64,000 nucleotides of DNA from Alligator mississippiensis (lineage: Eukaryota > Chordata > Crocodylia > Alligatoridae): positions 31,322,338 through 31,386,337 of the forward strand of contig NC_081836.1 of the NCBI RefSeq assembly GCF_030867095.1, read 5' to 3'. Below are positions 1-11,659 of this stretch, piece by piece. Under the pieces are notes generated by a model that saw only the letters and a list, made by a program, of their open reading frames with translations, ran no database searches and was not told where the DNA came from. The position numbers and the translations under genes were made by a program. Positions within the stretch are counted from its first letter, which is position 1. Each line of letters opens with the position of its first letter.

Positions 1-177
1 CATTTCTTGAATCCAAAAAAGGCCCCCCACCCTGTAGTAGAGAGAATAAGAAATACAATAAAAGAGCCTTGTTTTTGCGAATGTTTTCCAGCAGGTACAA
101 GTGTCCAATAATTTATAATAAAAGCATCTGAACTTAGGGGTCTTAAAGTGAACCTTTCACAGATATCAAGGTTCTAG

Positions 178-1178
178 CAAGATGTGGGCAGTGGTGTACC
201 CCAGGGGTCGGTACTTGGCCCAGTGCTGTTCAATATCTTCATCAATGACCTGGATGGGGGGCTGAAAAGCCCATTGGCCAAGTTTGTGGATGGCACCAAG
301 ATATGGGGTTGTGCGGACGCACCTGGAGATAGGCTGCAGATACAAGCAAACCTTGACAGGCTGATGTGTTGGGCAGAATGGAACCAGATGAGGTTCAACA
401 TAGAGAAATGCGAAGTGTTGCATCTGGGAAGGAAGAGCCCCCAGCACACCTACAGGGTGGGCATCGCTAACCTGACCAGCACTACAAATGAAAGGGATCT
501 GGGGGTAACAATAGACCCCAGCATGAACATGAGCCGGCAATGCTCAGTAGCCGCTAGGGCCAATAAAACTCTGGCATGCATCAATTGATGCATCTCCTAT
601 AAATCCAAAGAAGTGATTCTCCTGCTTTACTCAACATTGGTGCAGCTGCAGCTGGAGTATTGCATCCAGTTCTGGGTGCTGCACTTCAAGAAGGACATGC
701 TAAAGCTTGAGAGGGTCCAGAGAAGAGCCACCCGTATGATCAGGGACTTGAATGGCAAGCCATACGAGGAGAGACTGAGGGATCTCGGGCTCTTCAGCCT
801 AAAGAAAAGAAGTCTGAGAGGGGACCTGATTGCGGCTTACTGCTATAACAGAGGCATACATCAGGGGCTTGGTGAACAACTGTCCACCAGAGCGCCCTGG
901 GGGAAAACTAGAAACAACGTGCACAAATTCCTGGAAGATAGTTTCAGGCTGAACATTAGGAAAAACTTCTTTACACCTAGGTTGTCTAGACTACGGAACA
1001 AGCTCCCCGCAGAGGTGGTGCAATCATCTATCCTAGAAGTCTTCATCTGAAAACTGGACGGTCACCTGGCTGGGGCCGTCTGACCCCAGTTGTCTTTCCT
1101 GCTCATGGAGGGGGCTGGACCCGATGATCCTTCGGGGTCCCTTCCAGCCCTATGATTCTATGATTCTATAAGTCTATA
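178..1178 (+). mobile_element. CR1 LINE, 5'-truncated, RT C-terminal half and 3' end
   Basis: The reading frame from 184 starts at the RT motif GSGVPQGSVLGP and runs through the palm to the CR1 C-terminal region (LEYCIQFWVLH, VQRRATRMI, YEERLRDLGLFSL). The active-site box, FADDTK in CR1, reads FVDGTK here, so one catalytic aspartate is replaced by glycine. A TGA at 586-588 interrupts the frame where related copies have arginine (CISRC), and another stop at 1048-1050 precedes the usual KLDGHLAGAV end. The 3' tail ends in ATTCTATG-type repeats at about 1151-1178, the CR1 signature. Truncated and dead; moderately old. Confidence 0.93.
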
Positions 1179-1906
1179 ACCGGGACTAATTTACCCTTAT
1201 CACCTAAGCCCCGGCACTTATATTGTGAGCTTTGTATCTAATTTTTTTATATGGTCTCCCATCTTGTGATAAATGAATTCTACTTGGCTGAGCTTTCAAG
1301 GCTGTCTACTCAACTGGGGGCATTTATCTGACTATGACACTGCAACTTTTCAATACTACACTACATAGACAAACAATAAAGCAAGGATGGACTGGGGCAT
1401 GGACACAGGGGTGAGTGCACACAGAACCCCAGAAAGGAAGGGATTTGGGGGATTCTGATGTGGGAGAGGGCACACTGAGTCCTTAATATGAATAGAAAGG
1501 CAAGGTATGGGAGCATGTACACCAGCCTTGGTATTGTGAGAGGAAAAATGGGGGATGGTGGGGAGGGAAATAAAATTGAGTGTCTGGAATGGTAAGGAAA
1601 ATGGGGGTGTGGAGAGGAGAGGGAAAGCAGGGCACAAAGTCCATCAAACATGAGGGGAGTTTCAGAGAGTCTGTAGATTAGACAGAACGGGAGCCTAGGT
1701 TGGGAGCATGGAGGTCATGGATTGGAATGGAGGGAATCAAGGAGCCAATGACAGGAGGAATGAGCTTAGCTTGCAGAAACCTATGCCACTGTGAGCTCCC
1801 AATTTAGAACATCTGTGTCTTTTTAAGCCATTTGTATCCATTTTAACATGTTCCTGAAGCAGTCCCATGACAGAAACCAAGAACATTCTAATGTGAACTT
1901 GGTCTT
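1179..1906. other. Unassigned spacer
   Basis: I see no gene or recognisable repeat. A purine-rich stretch at about 1380-1650 yields open frames on the minus strand that look like composition effects. Confidence 0.4.
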
Positions 1907-1914
1907 GCAACTGG

Positions 1915-3087
1915 TAGGGTTGTGTGAAGCTTTGGTAGCCAATTCAATTCAAAGGAAATTCAGCCCAATTTGGCAGCTGAATCTCCCAATCTGAATTGAA
2001 TTGGGAGACCCATTAAAATCTCTGAATCAAATCAGAAGCCTCTGAATTGTTTTGGAAAAGATTCAGCACTGATTCAGAGATTCGGTCATAGACTAAACAG
2101 GCAGCAGTCCTTGAGGAGGCTGGACACAGCTGCCTTCAGCTGGTAAATCTGTTGTGGTGGAGTGGGGGGCAGATTGACACATCCACAGTGAGAGAGGGAT
2201 TGGGCCTGGGGCTGGGACAAGCTGACTATCTAGGGTGGGGGGGGCAGAAGTACCCAGGGAAGGGGTGGCACGGCTCATGCTGCTATGTGTTGCTTGTCTG
2301 GGTGCTGCTTGTGTGGTGGCTGGTCCAGTGGCTCCTTCCTGCCACTGGTCCAGGAGGGCGTGGAGCAGGGGCATGTGGCCCAGGATCTGCGCGGGGTGGG
2401 TGAGGCCGGGGCTGTGCCAGACAGAAGTCGGAAGGTGCTGGGAGCAGGGGCTATGACCCTCCACTGCTTTCCCAGCTGGTGCAGGGCCAGCATGAGACTG
2501 AGCCACTGCTGCCTCCGGACAAGTGGCACACAGTGTCAGGAGCCTGCCCAGCCTCCCCGCACTTCCTGGACAAGCAGCGATTTTGCCTCAGCTGGGCAAG
2601 CGGTGCCAGGGCATGAGGGCAGGGTTGGGGTGTGCCTTCAGATTGGGGTGAGGTGGGCGGCAGAGCAGAGGCTATAGGGGGCTGCAGTGAGTTTTTGGTG
2701 GCACATGCTCCCTCCTCCCCATGCCCTGCTGCTCACCCAGCCAGGGTGAAGCCACTGCTTGTCCGTGAACCATGGGGAGGGCACCACTTTTCCAGAGTCA
2801 GCACAGGGGCTCAGTCTCGCACCAGCCCAATGCTGGATGGGCTACCAGTGTGGGGGCATAGCCCCCACCTCCAGTGCCTTCTGCCTTTCTCCCAGTGCAG
2901 CCCTGGCCCTGCCTGCCCCACACAGATCCTAAGGCACATGAGGCACTGCTCAGCTGCACTCTGTGGGGCAGGCGGAGTCAGGGCTGCACTCTGGGAAGCT
3001 AGCCCTAGTCATCAAATCGAACCACTGTCCCTCTGAATTGTCTGAATCCAAATCCGAATTGAATAGTTGCCGCTTTGTACAGGCCTA
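1915..3087. mobile_element. Non-autonomous hAT-like DNA transposon (family A)
   Basis: The left end reads TAGGGTTGTGTGAA and the right end, reverse-complemented, reads TAGGCCTGTACAA. The flanks are GCAACTGG (1907-1914) and GCAACCGG (3088-3095), an 8-bp TSD with one mismatch, as expected for the hAT superfamily. The subterminal parts are rich in GAATTGAATT- and GATTCAG-type motifs shared with the copies at 9317 and 21459. The centre (about 2100-3000) is GC-rich and holds no recognisable transposase. A short central piece near 2140-2160 resembles the element at 49939. Confidence 0.8.
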
Positions 3088-3095
3088 GCAACCGG

Positions 3096-6000
3096 CTAAC
3101 TATGTTGTAATGTGGCATTTATAGACAGTGTATCACCCTATGGAAGAACTTTATTTTTCTAAATGCAAAATATATTGGGTGAGTTATGATTTGATTTCTG
3201 GTGCTGGAAAATTTCCTAGTTTTTTGATTAGTTCAAGTTTCCACTACAATTAAATACCTTTGCTATCTTTCTGTCTCTGTTTACATACTGGACTATGTCA
3301 TCTTTATGTAAACCTGAATTTATGGTGGATATCCACAGCGCCTTCAATGCAGAATTTCACATTGTGATTTAAAAACTTCTCTGTCTAATTGACATTCTTT
3401 TCTTGTCTCCTTTCTTATGATTCTCCAATTTGAAATTCTGAACCAACACTTTATTAAAGAAAATTTGCCTCTTTTATGGTGCAGTCTGACTGAGGACGTT
3501 GACCTAAATTGCACTGACCTATATGTAATTACTTGTTTTAGGTGCTGTAGTCTATTCGAAACCTTGGAGACTCCCTTCCCACCCCCTGTTGTCTGTTTAC
3601 TACTATGTAGTCTTTTCAAAACCAGCCAACTGTAAACTCACAAAGATGCAGAACACAAACCAAGCTTCCAGGACCACTGACTCCTGACATTGAATCTGGC
3701 TCAAGAACCTACCAGCAATTCATTAACACAAGTGTACCTTGCAGTCAGGTAAAAAGAGCTAAATTTTGGTGAGCTCAGATTCCCTCGGTTTTTCGGACTT
3801 CTTCAGTACTGATAATAATTTCTTCCTCCATTCAAAAACAATGCAAAGTAAAGTTTTAATTCTGTCCTGTTTTAGATAGAACCTTCAACATAGAAGCCAA
3901 TAACTAGTGGTGCTACTGATCTCCTCTGCAAAGCTCTTTGAAATGTATGGTTGAAAACCACGCTGCTGTTTAAGAACTAGGTGTTGTTTGGTTTTAATTC
4001 ACTTGGATTAGCCTCTTATCCCTATGTAACTCATCCTACCTTTCAAATTTAAACTCTTATTGGGGATGACCAGTCCTGCCTTTACTCTGCCAAGACTACT
4101 GGCTACTTCTCATTGTTTCTGGAAAATCTTTAATCCATACTACTCTCCTTTCCAAGGTGCTTCATTGTCCTCTTCTCTATCCCTCCTTAAAATACTATTC
4201 TTTGTGGTATACTTACTATGTAATACTAGTTGTGCTGGTGCCCATCTGTGACTGTTTGAAGTTATAACTAATTTAATCATAAACACCTGCCTCTACCATA
4301 ACCTTGCCCTACCATCTCCTCTCTTCTTTCCACGTGTCCATTCATTCATCAACTGCATTTTGTTTAAATTCCAGACAATGAGTTCTGAGGCACAGGCTGT
4401 CTTGGTATCATTTGCTTTCAGCATCTACCACAATAGGGCCTTGGATTTCACACTTAGGGATGCAGCAAAGTGTTGGAGGTAGGTCACTTGCAGCAGCTGG
4501 TAGAACAGATGATGGTGAAAGATCATCACCCTTCAATTTACACTCCTTTCTTATTCATGGTAACAGCGGAATCATTACAAAGAGAGAGAAATGCATCCTG
4601 ATAAATTATGCTTTCATTTTCTGCCAACAGTACCAGTAACACTGGGGGGCATTCAGGGCAGGGAGGACAGAATTGCTAAAAAGGAATAATTTATAGAACC
4701 TATTTTAGGACAAGCTGGGAGACTCCAAAGTCAAGTTTAAATCTTTAAAACTTTCTTTTTCCTTTGGACTATATGTTGCCTATGTTACTAATGACTGTGG
4801 GTTAAAAGATGGAGTCATAAAGAGTTAGTTTACAGCCTAAAATTAGCAGCTGTCATATGAAACGGGGAGGATGTAGGAAGCCAGTCTGCAGGAAAGCTGT
4901 CTCCTCAATTACTACCTTTCAGTTCATCAGTGTGTACACATAAATGAGAAAAAGGGAAAATCAACTGACTTAAAGCTGAAAGCACTTGAGTTCTACAGGT
5001 TTGACAGCTAAATCCAAATGTTGGATTTGTATTCCACTTCTGAAAGACTGCAAGAAAAAAGAGAAGGTTGTGGGGATGGGAGGGAGAGAAACGTAATGGA
5101 CCAAAAATGCAGTGTACATGGGAACTCCATGAAAATAATGGTGTTATTATTTGGTAGGGACCAGTTGAGTTGAGGTTTCCATGGTACTAGCTGCTGTCTA
5201 TAAACATAGTATGAGATAGTACCTGTTTCAAAAAGGTTACAGTGAAACTAGGCAAGATGGACAAAAGGTAAAAGATGAGTGGTACAGAGATCAAGTGATA
5301 TGTGTTACAGAGGGAAAGCAGGTCATCTTCACTGAACTTCTTGACCTCAGAATCCTTAAAGACAGAAATCTTTAAAGGCAATTTGCTCTAATCTAAAATG
5401 GAGTTGTTTTGCTTGTAAGTGGGACCAAAGAGGGTTAGTATATATATATTTTTTAATGTTATTAAAAATGTGTGCTTTAACTATATGTAATACCATCTTC
5501 TGAAGAACTGAATCCCTATGTAGATAATGTACCATAACTTGGTCTGTACCTTTTTTATACCGAATGATAATTTCTTTGTGATGTTTAGTAATTTGCAAAC
5601 CTTATCACCATTGTACTGATGTCTGTAATGTTCCACTGATGCTCTGCTTACTATGTAGGCACTTAGCTGGAGACAACATATAGCTGAAGGCAGTATGGAG
5701 GCTGTATTAAATGTATGCATTTAGTCTAGTGATTCATTTAAGTGACACAGAGATTGGGTCATGTGCTCCAGTAGCAAGAAAGTGGGACTGTTTGACGTAA
5801 ACAGAATGTATGCTTGTGACATGCACTCCAGTGGAAAGGAGTATGTTCACAACATTTATTTCTGCCAGCTCAATTTTCAGGAATGATGTCCTAGCCTTGA
5901 TACAGAAGCCAAACTGAGAAGAGAAAAATTTAAATGGTTTAAATGACAACCAAAAAAAGGGATGGGGTTTTGGAAACTCAATAAATAGTTGCAGAGGTTT

Positions 6001-6181
6001 GAAAAAATGGGGATATGTCCATCTATTTCAACCCATCATTGACTAAACAGTAGCACTTGGGTGAGAACCAAAACTGGCTGCAAATTCCCATGCTTTTTTG
6101 GGGGAAAAAAAAGGTTTGTATTCAGAATATTCCTTTTTGCCCATGGATCTTGCCTAGTGCCATCTCAAAGGCTTTGGCATG
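3096..6181. other. Unassigned, mostly unique AT-rich sequence
   Basis: No exon, RNA gene or identifiable repeat was found on either strand. Open frames are short (under about 95 codons) and lack family motifs. This could be intron or intergenic DNA. Confidence 0.4.
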
Positions 6182-6313
6182 TTTGACCATAGCCTGCGGT
6201 TCAGAGGTGGAGGCATCAGTCTGTTGGGAAGGGATGGCCTCTACCTCACTCCAAAGGGGAAGAAGGTCTTCTCAGCCAGAATGGCTGACCTACTCAACAG
6301 GGCTTTAAACTAA
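6182..6313 (+). pseudogene. CR1 ORF1 C-terminal fragment (esterase-like end)
   Basis: The frame FDHSLRFRGGGISLLGRDGLYLTPKGKKVF continues to SARMADLLNRALN and a TAA at 6311-6313. This matches the end of the GDSL/SGNH-type esterase domain known in many CR1 ORF1 proteins, where DGxHLT carries the catalytic histidine. Here that position is tyrosine (DGLYLT), so the fragment would lack esterase activity even if complete. The 5' limit at about 6182 is where recognisable similarity begins; the upstream frame is not clearly CR1. The family assignment rests on remembered motifs, not a search. Confidence 0.7.
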
Positions 6314-6483
6314 GCTTGCCGGGGGATGGGTAGACAACCATCAGTGTAAGCCCACCAAGCAACAACTGCAGAATTGGTAAGTCATGCAGCACAGGGGACA
6401 CAAGTGAATTCCTAACAGAATTCACTCCTACCCGACCCCAGGGACGGGACTCTTCTAGGAGTGCTGGGAAGCCTAGGACCTCC

Positions 6484-8255
6484 AATGGCAGGCTTACTTG
6501 CCTATACACAAGTGTCAGGAGCCTGGGGAACAAACAGGAGGAACTGGCCCTCCTGCTAAATAAAAATCAATATGATCTCATGGGAATAACGGAGACCTGG
6601 TGGGACTCCACCTATGACTGGACCACAGGTATAGATGGCTATATGTTGTACAGGAGGGATCATGTTGCTAAAGAAGGTTGGGGTGTATCTCTGTATGTGA
6701 AGGAGCAGTACAGTTGCCTAGAAGTGGAGTTTGGCACCCAAGAAGGGCAACTCAAAACCCCTTGCATCAGATTATGAGGGGAACATGGTGAAGAGGACAT
6801 ATTGGTAGGAGTCTACTATAGACCTCCTAACCAAGAGGAAGCTCTTGATCAGGCATTCACAGGGGAGCTGGCAAAGGCTGCATGCACTTGGTGCATGATT
6901 GTCATGGGTGACTTCAACTACCCTGACATCTCATGGGAGGAACACTCTCCTAAATTTGATTGGTCACGTAGCTTTTTCACCTGCATTGACGAATTCTACT
7001 TGTCTCAAGAAGTTTATGGGCCAACAAGAGGTAAGGTGCTCCTGTGTCTGGTACTGGTCAAAGGGGATGATCTAGTAAGCAACCTGAGAATTGAACGAAA
7101 GCTGGGAAACAGTGATCATGAATTGGCCACTTTCTCTGTTCATCACAAAGCTGACAAATCAGTCAGCAATGCAGAAATCCTTAATTTTAGGAAAGCCAAT
7201 TTTCATAAGCTCAGGAGGCTGGTTGCTGAGGCCCTGAGAAGCTGAGATCTAACAGAGAGAGGTGTCCCCCCCTGAGAAGCCAAGATCAATAGAGAGGAGT
7301 GCTTGCTCCTTAAGGACACAATCCTTGAAGCACAAGGGAAGTCCATCCCAGCCCATAGGAAAGGTAGAAAAAGGGATGGGAGACCCCCTTGGCTTAATAG
7401 GGAACTCATGGACCTCCTTAAACTTAAAAAAAAGAAGCTTTTAAGGGTTGGAAGTCAGGTAACATCACCAAGGAAGATTATACAGCACTGACCTGCACCT
7501 GTTGGGAGCAAACTAGGAAAGTCAAAGTTGAAACTGAACTCAGATTGGCCTCAGGCATCAAGGATAACAAAAAGTCCTTCTTCAGATATGTGGGTAGTCA
7601 GAAGAAAAACAAGGGCAATATTGGAATCTTGCCCAGCCAAATGGGGCAGCTGAAAACTGACAGACAGGAAAAATTTAATCTCTGTAATGATTACTTTGCG
7701 TCAGTCTTCTACCAGCCCAAGGGTAACACTTGGCGAAACAAGATTCAGGAGTGCCAGGGTATGGGTGAGCACACACCCATCATAGGCAAAGATCTCATGA
7801 TGGGGCACCTTGAGAGGCTGGACATCCACAGACCAGCTGCTTTGGATGGAATGCACCCAAGAGTGCTAAAAGAATTGGCGGGAATCATAACAAGGCCAAT
7901 GGTGAGGATATTTGAGAACTTGTGGCACTTGTGTGTGGTTTCTGAGGATTGGAAGAGGGCCAATGTGGTGCCCATCTTTAAGAAAGGGAGGAGGGAAGAT
8001 CCAGGGAACTATAGGCCAATAAATTTGGCCTCAATCCCTGGAAAGATATTGGAAAAATCATTAAAGAAACCATTAACAACAGGCTAACGGAATGCAACTT
8101 TCTGAATGACAGGCAACATGGCTTTGTTGCGGGTAGATCTTGCCTGACTCATTTCCTTGTATGACCAGGTGATGTGTCACCTGGACAAAGCAGAAGAGGT
8201 TGATATCATCTACTTAGACTTCCAAAAAGCCTTTGACTTGGTCTCCCATGAAGTA
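6484..8255 (+). pseudogene. CR1 ORF2 fragment: APE endonuclease and RT N-terminus
   Basis: The apurinic-type endonuclease is readable from LTCLYTSVRSLGNKQEEL through GITETWWDS (catalytic Glu), VGVYYRPPNQ, MGDFNYPDISWE (catalytic Asp) and GNSDHELATF (the SDH motif). It is interrupted by a stop at 6775-6777. The frame stays the same until about 7450, then shifts; the RT entry (KSFFRYVGSQKKNKGNIG, WKRANVVPIFKKG, DPGNYRPINLAS) occupies another frame from 7545 to 8087. A further shift follows (NRLTECNFLNDRQHGFVAGRSCLT), and RT then ends in the internal deletion. In life this protein nicks target DNA and primes reverse transcription; this copy cannot. Confidence 0.9.
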
Positions 8256-8699
8256 ATGTGCATAATCAGAGGGCAAGAGAACAAGTCTTATGAGGAGAGG
8301 CTGAGAGGCATGGGACTCTTCAGGCTAGAGAAGTGAAGGCTCAGGGGGGACTTGGTGGCAGCCTATAAGTATATAAGGGGTGTGCACCAGGAGCTGGGAG
8401 AATTACTGTTCACCAGGGCACTCTAAGGGAAGACATGGTTTGATGGTCACAAACTCTGGGAAGACCGTTTTAGGTTGGACATAAGAAAAAATGTCTTTAC
8501 CACCTGAGTCCCCAGAGTCTGGAAGAGATTCCCCCTAGAAGTGGTTCAAGCACCTATTGTGGAAACATTTAAGACCCACTTGGATGCTTATCTTGATGGG
8601 ATCATTCAACCCCATCAGACTTCCTGCCCCTTGGGCAGGGGGCTAGGCCTTATGATCTTGCATGGCCTTTTCCAGTTCTAATATCTATGAGTCTAAAAA

Positions 8700-9308
8700 A
8701 AACCTCTCTGGGGTTTAAAGCTATTTGAAGTAGGCGGTTGAATTCTTGATCAGAGCTGTCCGTTTCTGTTTTCAGCCTTGCAATCTGTGTGGACGACAGG
8801 TCCTTGCATGCCCTTGATATTTATGCCAGAAGGGAGGAGAAGATTTTGCTTTAAGTCAATCAAAGGGCTGAGTGCTGGAGCTAGAAGTGGACTTTGTTCC
8901 CCAACAGCATAGTGAGCCTGGTGAAACAGGTGAACTCTTTCCTTTTGCTTGATCTGCCTTGCTCAGGAACAGCAAAGTTAACTGAGCAAACAAAAGGATT
9001 ATAATGGACTTCCAAGGGCACCATTTTGGGGACTAAAGTTTCAGCCTTTTGTTTTCCATTAGCATCCTGTGGAGCTACTGTGAAAAATCAGATAATAAGG
9101 TTGTAGATGCCTGCATTCCAAGCTCAAGTTATAGGAAGGAGTTCTGTGACACATGTTGAACAATTTACATCTGTGACAAGACCAGATAAGGAACAGGGAG
9201 TTTGTAGCCCAGAAAATTTAGTACATTGTTATATTTGATAAATGATTGTTTATATGTAATATCACCAGATGTGCTTCCATACCATTAATGTGATGGTACT
9301 TTGGGGTG
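8700..9308. other. Unassigned spacer between CR1 and hAT-like element
   Basis: No coding or repeat signature was recognised in this stretch. Confidence 0.35.
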
Positions 9309-9316
9309 GAAACTAC

Positions 9317-11090
9317 TAGGGGTGTGTGAAATGGGCTATATTCATTTTGGATTTGGCCTGAATTGGGGAAAGTGATTTGATTAATTGATTAGGGTGACTG
9401 TCCCGATTCGATTCGGCCGAATCTGAAGACTTGATGCTGATTCGGAGAATCAGTGATTTGGCCATAGACACAGCTTTAAATGGATTTTCTACATACCTCA
9501 AGGTACCAGGCATGGTTTATGAACACTGTGATGGTGGGGCAGATGGAGCATCCTACAGAAGTGCGGGGGGCGGAGGGGGACGGGGAGGGGGGCCGTGTGC
9601 TCGGCGGCAAACCCGGAAGTGGACTAGAAGTACTTCCAGTCCACTTCTGGGTCTGCCGCTAAGGGTGTGGGCCCACACACCCCTGGCTTAGCTATCAGCC
9701 ACAGAGGGGACCCCGGGTGCCTCCCCAGACCCAGGAGGCACCAGTTGCCAAGCTGGGGGGGGGGGGAGGGGGAACCCTTCTGCTTGCTCCCCGGCAGACC
9801 CAGAATGGAACCAGAAGTGCTTCTGGTCCACTTCTGGGTCTGATGCCGAGTGCGCTGGGGAGTCCCCTGCATTCCTGTGAGACCCTCCATCTGCCCCACC
9901 ATCTCAGCATTCACAAGCTGCCTTGTACCTAGAGGTATGTAGAAAAAATATTTAAAGCTGTGTGTAATCTTCCGCATCTTTCCCCTGAGCCTCGCAAGTG
10001 TGGGTTCTTCTTGAACCTCACCGTGGTGCCTTGGGCTGAACAGCCTGGTTATTGGGGTGACTTTGGGTCGGTTCCACAGAGGCCTCACCTACCACGTCTT
10101 TGATGATGGTTATGTTTGGATCAGGAGGATGATGTTTGGTCCCACCTCCCCTGGTGCCTTCCCTTGGTCGTTCTCGCTGTTCCTTCTTTGTGGGGCTCCA
10201 CCTCCCCTAGACCCCGCCTAACGCCAGCCTTGATATTGTCACCTGTGTTGCTGAGGTTGATGTTCTGAACCTTCCTAGTGCTCAGTCTCTCGGGATCTTC
10301 AGCCGCAGTCTAATGGTGATACTTCTGTGCTGAGCATCTCCTACGGCCCCTCCCTTCTCTCTGCTTACACAGCATCTGGTCTTGGTACTGTTCCATCCCC
10401 TGACACATTGACTCTTCCCCAGGATCGGTACTTGCCGTGCATCTGTTGCATTCACATCCTGACCCTGCTGGGTCCGGCTGCAATCCAGTCATCGCTGTTG
10501 ACTTCCTCGGTCCACGACAACCCTGTGAATAGATCCTTGGGCCCTCTCTGGCCCTGTACTCTCACTGTGACCCCTTTCTGGGGTACCCACCAAGGCCCCT
10601 TGCTGGGACTGCTCAAAAGCTCTGGCCCCTCTGGGCTGGTTGGGGACTTCACTTCTGGTCCCCCGGGCTTGTCTTCTGCCGGGTCTTTTATCCCGGCTCC
10701 TGGCGTCCAGCCGACCAATCGGCCCCGGTATGCTTTTATAAAGCATGCCCATGGGGATGGGGGAGTTGTTCCTGGCTCCTCCTGACTCAGCTGTTTTTTT
10801 TCTTTTGATCTTTTCCTGTGGAGGCTCTGGCTGCTGTGGTTTTGTTTTTGCCATGATCTGCTTCTGGCATGGCGTTCTGCCACCTCCCCGGCTCTCCTGG
10901 TTTTTTTCACACTGTCTATATCCAAATTGCCAAATATTTCTGAATCTCTCCGAATCAATTCAGGGGGTTCCAATTCGATTCAGAGAGAATAAAGGGTCCC
11001 CTGATTTGATTCAGATTTGGAGATTTGGCCACCAAATCGGGCTAAATCTCCGCTGAATCAAATCAGGGACCAAAGCTTCAGACAGCCCTA
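9317..11090. mobile_element. Non-autonomous hAT-like DNA transposon (family A) with a nested insertion
   Basis: The left end is TAGGGGTGTGTGAA and the right end, reverse-complemented, is TAGGGCTGTCTGAA. The flanks GAAACTAC and GAACTATA are similar 8-mers, compatible with a decayed TSD. A shared segment near 9465-9510 (AGACACAGCTTTAAAT, then TCTACATACCTC) recurs inverted at about 9933-9962, so the shorter ancestral element was largely palindromic. Comparison with the 21459 copy shows that 9963-10911 is a later insertion. Open frames inside are GC-rich artefacts; I see no transposase. Confidence 0.72.
9963..10911 (-). mobile_element. LTR-like insertion (possible solo LTR fossil) inside family A element
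   Basis: About 949 bp interrupt the family A sequence between AAAGCTGTG and CTGTCTATATCC; the related copy at 21600 reads continuously through this point. The insert has TG...CA termini and 5-bp flanks CTGTG and CTGTC. On the minus strand it carries a promoter-like set: an inverted CCAAT box (10715-10719) and a TATA-like GGGATAAAAGACCC (10681-10694). The size, ends and promoter motifs fit a solo LTR of an endogenous retrovirus-like element, but no family is recognised and no internal region is present. It is younger than its host element. Confidence 0.4.
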
Positions 11091-11361
11091 GAACTATATT
11101 TTATACGTGTTTAGGATATGCTCAATAACTACTGTACACACAGAATCAGATCCTATTCCCCTCTTAATTTAAGTCATACTGACTTTTTGTTTTGTGACCA
11201 ACCCATTTCCTCAAGTTCATTAAAGAACTCTGCAAAATATTTAAAGAAAAAAAGAAGGAAGCAAGCAAAGCTAGCACTTTTCTTCTCCTGCAAGATTGTC
11301 TCTAGTATGGTCACCTGCCTCAAGCTACTTCCCTGGCTCTCTGAATGACAATACAGTCTAT
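11091..11361. other. Unassigned AT-rich spacer
   Basis: Nothing recognisable on either strand. Confidence 0.35.
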
Positions 11362-11450
11362 AGTGTGGAGGTGATAATTTTGCTGTATTGGTCCAGGAAA
11401 TATGCAAGAGGCAGGAAGTCTTGTGCTTGATATCTTTTACTGGATCAGCT
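11362..11450 (-). repeat. Fragment of the GATATCTTTTATT interspersed repeat
   Basis: The stretch GTCCAGGAAATATGCAAGAG followed by a GATATCTTTTACTGG core matches copies at 30395 and 34750 and, inverted, the one at 59505. I remember similar sequence as a widespread sauropsid repeat, but I cannot assign its class (SINE or DNA element). Confidence 0.45.
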
Positions 11451-11659
11451 GCAGGTTTGGATAGACACAGGCAACCATTTGGGTATCCCAGTACTTTAAG
11501 GTCTCTGGGACAGTGGAGAGCAGTAGTTAGTTGTGTTAGCCTGAGGTCAGGCAGAAGGCAGGGCAGATGGCTTGGTGCGTTTAGGGGTTGTAATATGATA
11601 GTAGATGGTGCTTTTGTCAGTTGCAGCTTCAGAAAAGCCCTTAAGTTGTGTGCTTAACT

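Larger units (their letters stand above)
6182..8694 (+). mobile_element. CR1 LINE with intact ends but an internal deletion
   Basis: This copy keeps the end of ORF1, the inter-ORF spacer, the ORF2 endonuclease, the N-terminal part of RT, and then the C-terminal tail and 3' UTR. The middle of RT is missing: at about 8255 the sequence jumps from YLDFQKAFDLVSHE (partly out of frame) to GQENKSYEERLRG, which lies downstream of the catalytic box in the complete copy at 30815. Comparison with that copy suggests 600-700 bp are gone, including GVPQGS and FADD. It ends with the CR1-type tail near 8694. Several stops and frame changes show that it is old. Confidence 0.9.

Noticed and set aside
2093-3036. 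Frames of 130-137 codons
   Set aside because: GC-rich interior of the family A element; no conserved motif.
5187-5949. Cluster of minus-strand frames of 64-80 codons
   Set aside because: Overlapping frames in different phases with no recognisable domain; likely random in AT-rich DNA.
10327-10973. Overlapping frames of 121-173 codons on both strands
   Set aside because: They lie in the GC-rich LTR-like insertion in competing phases and show no recognisable gene product.
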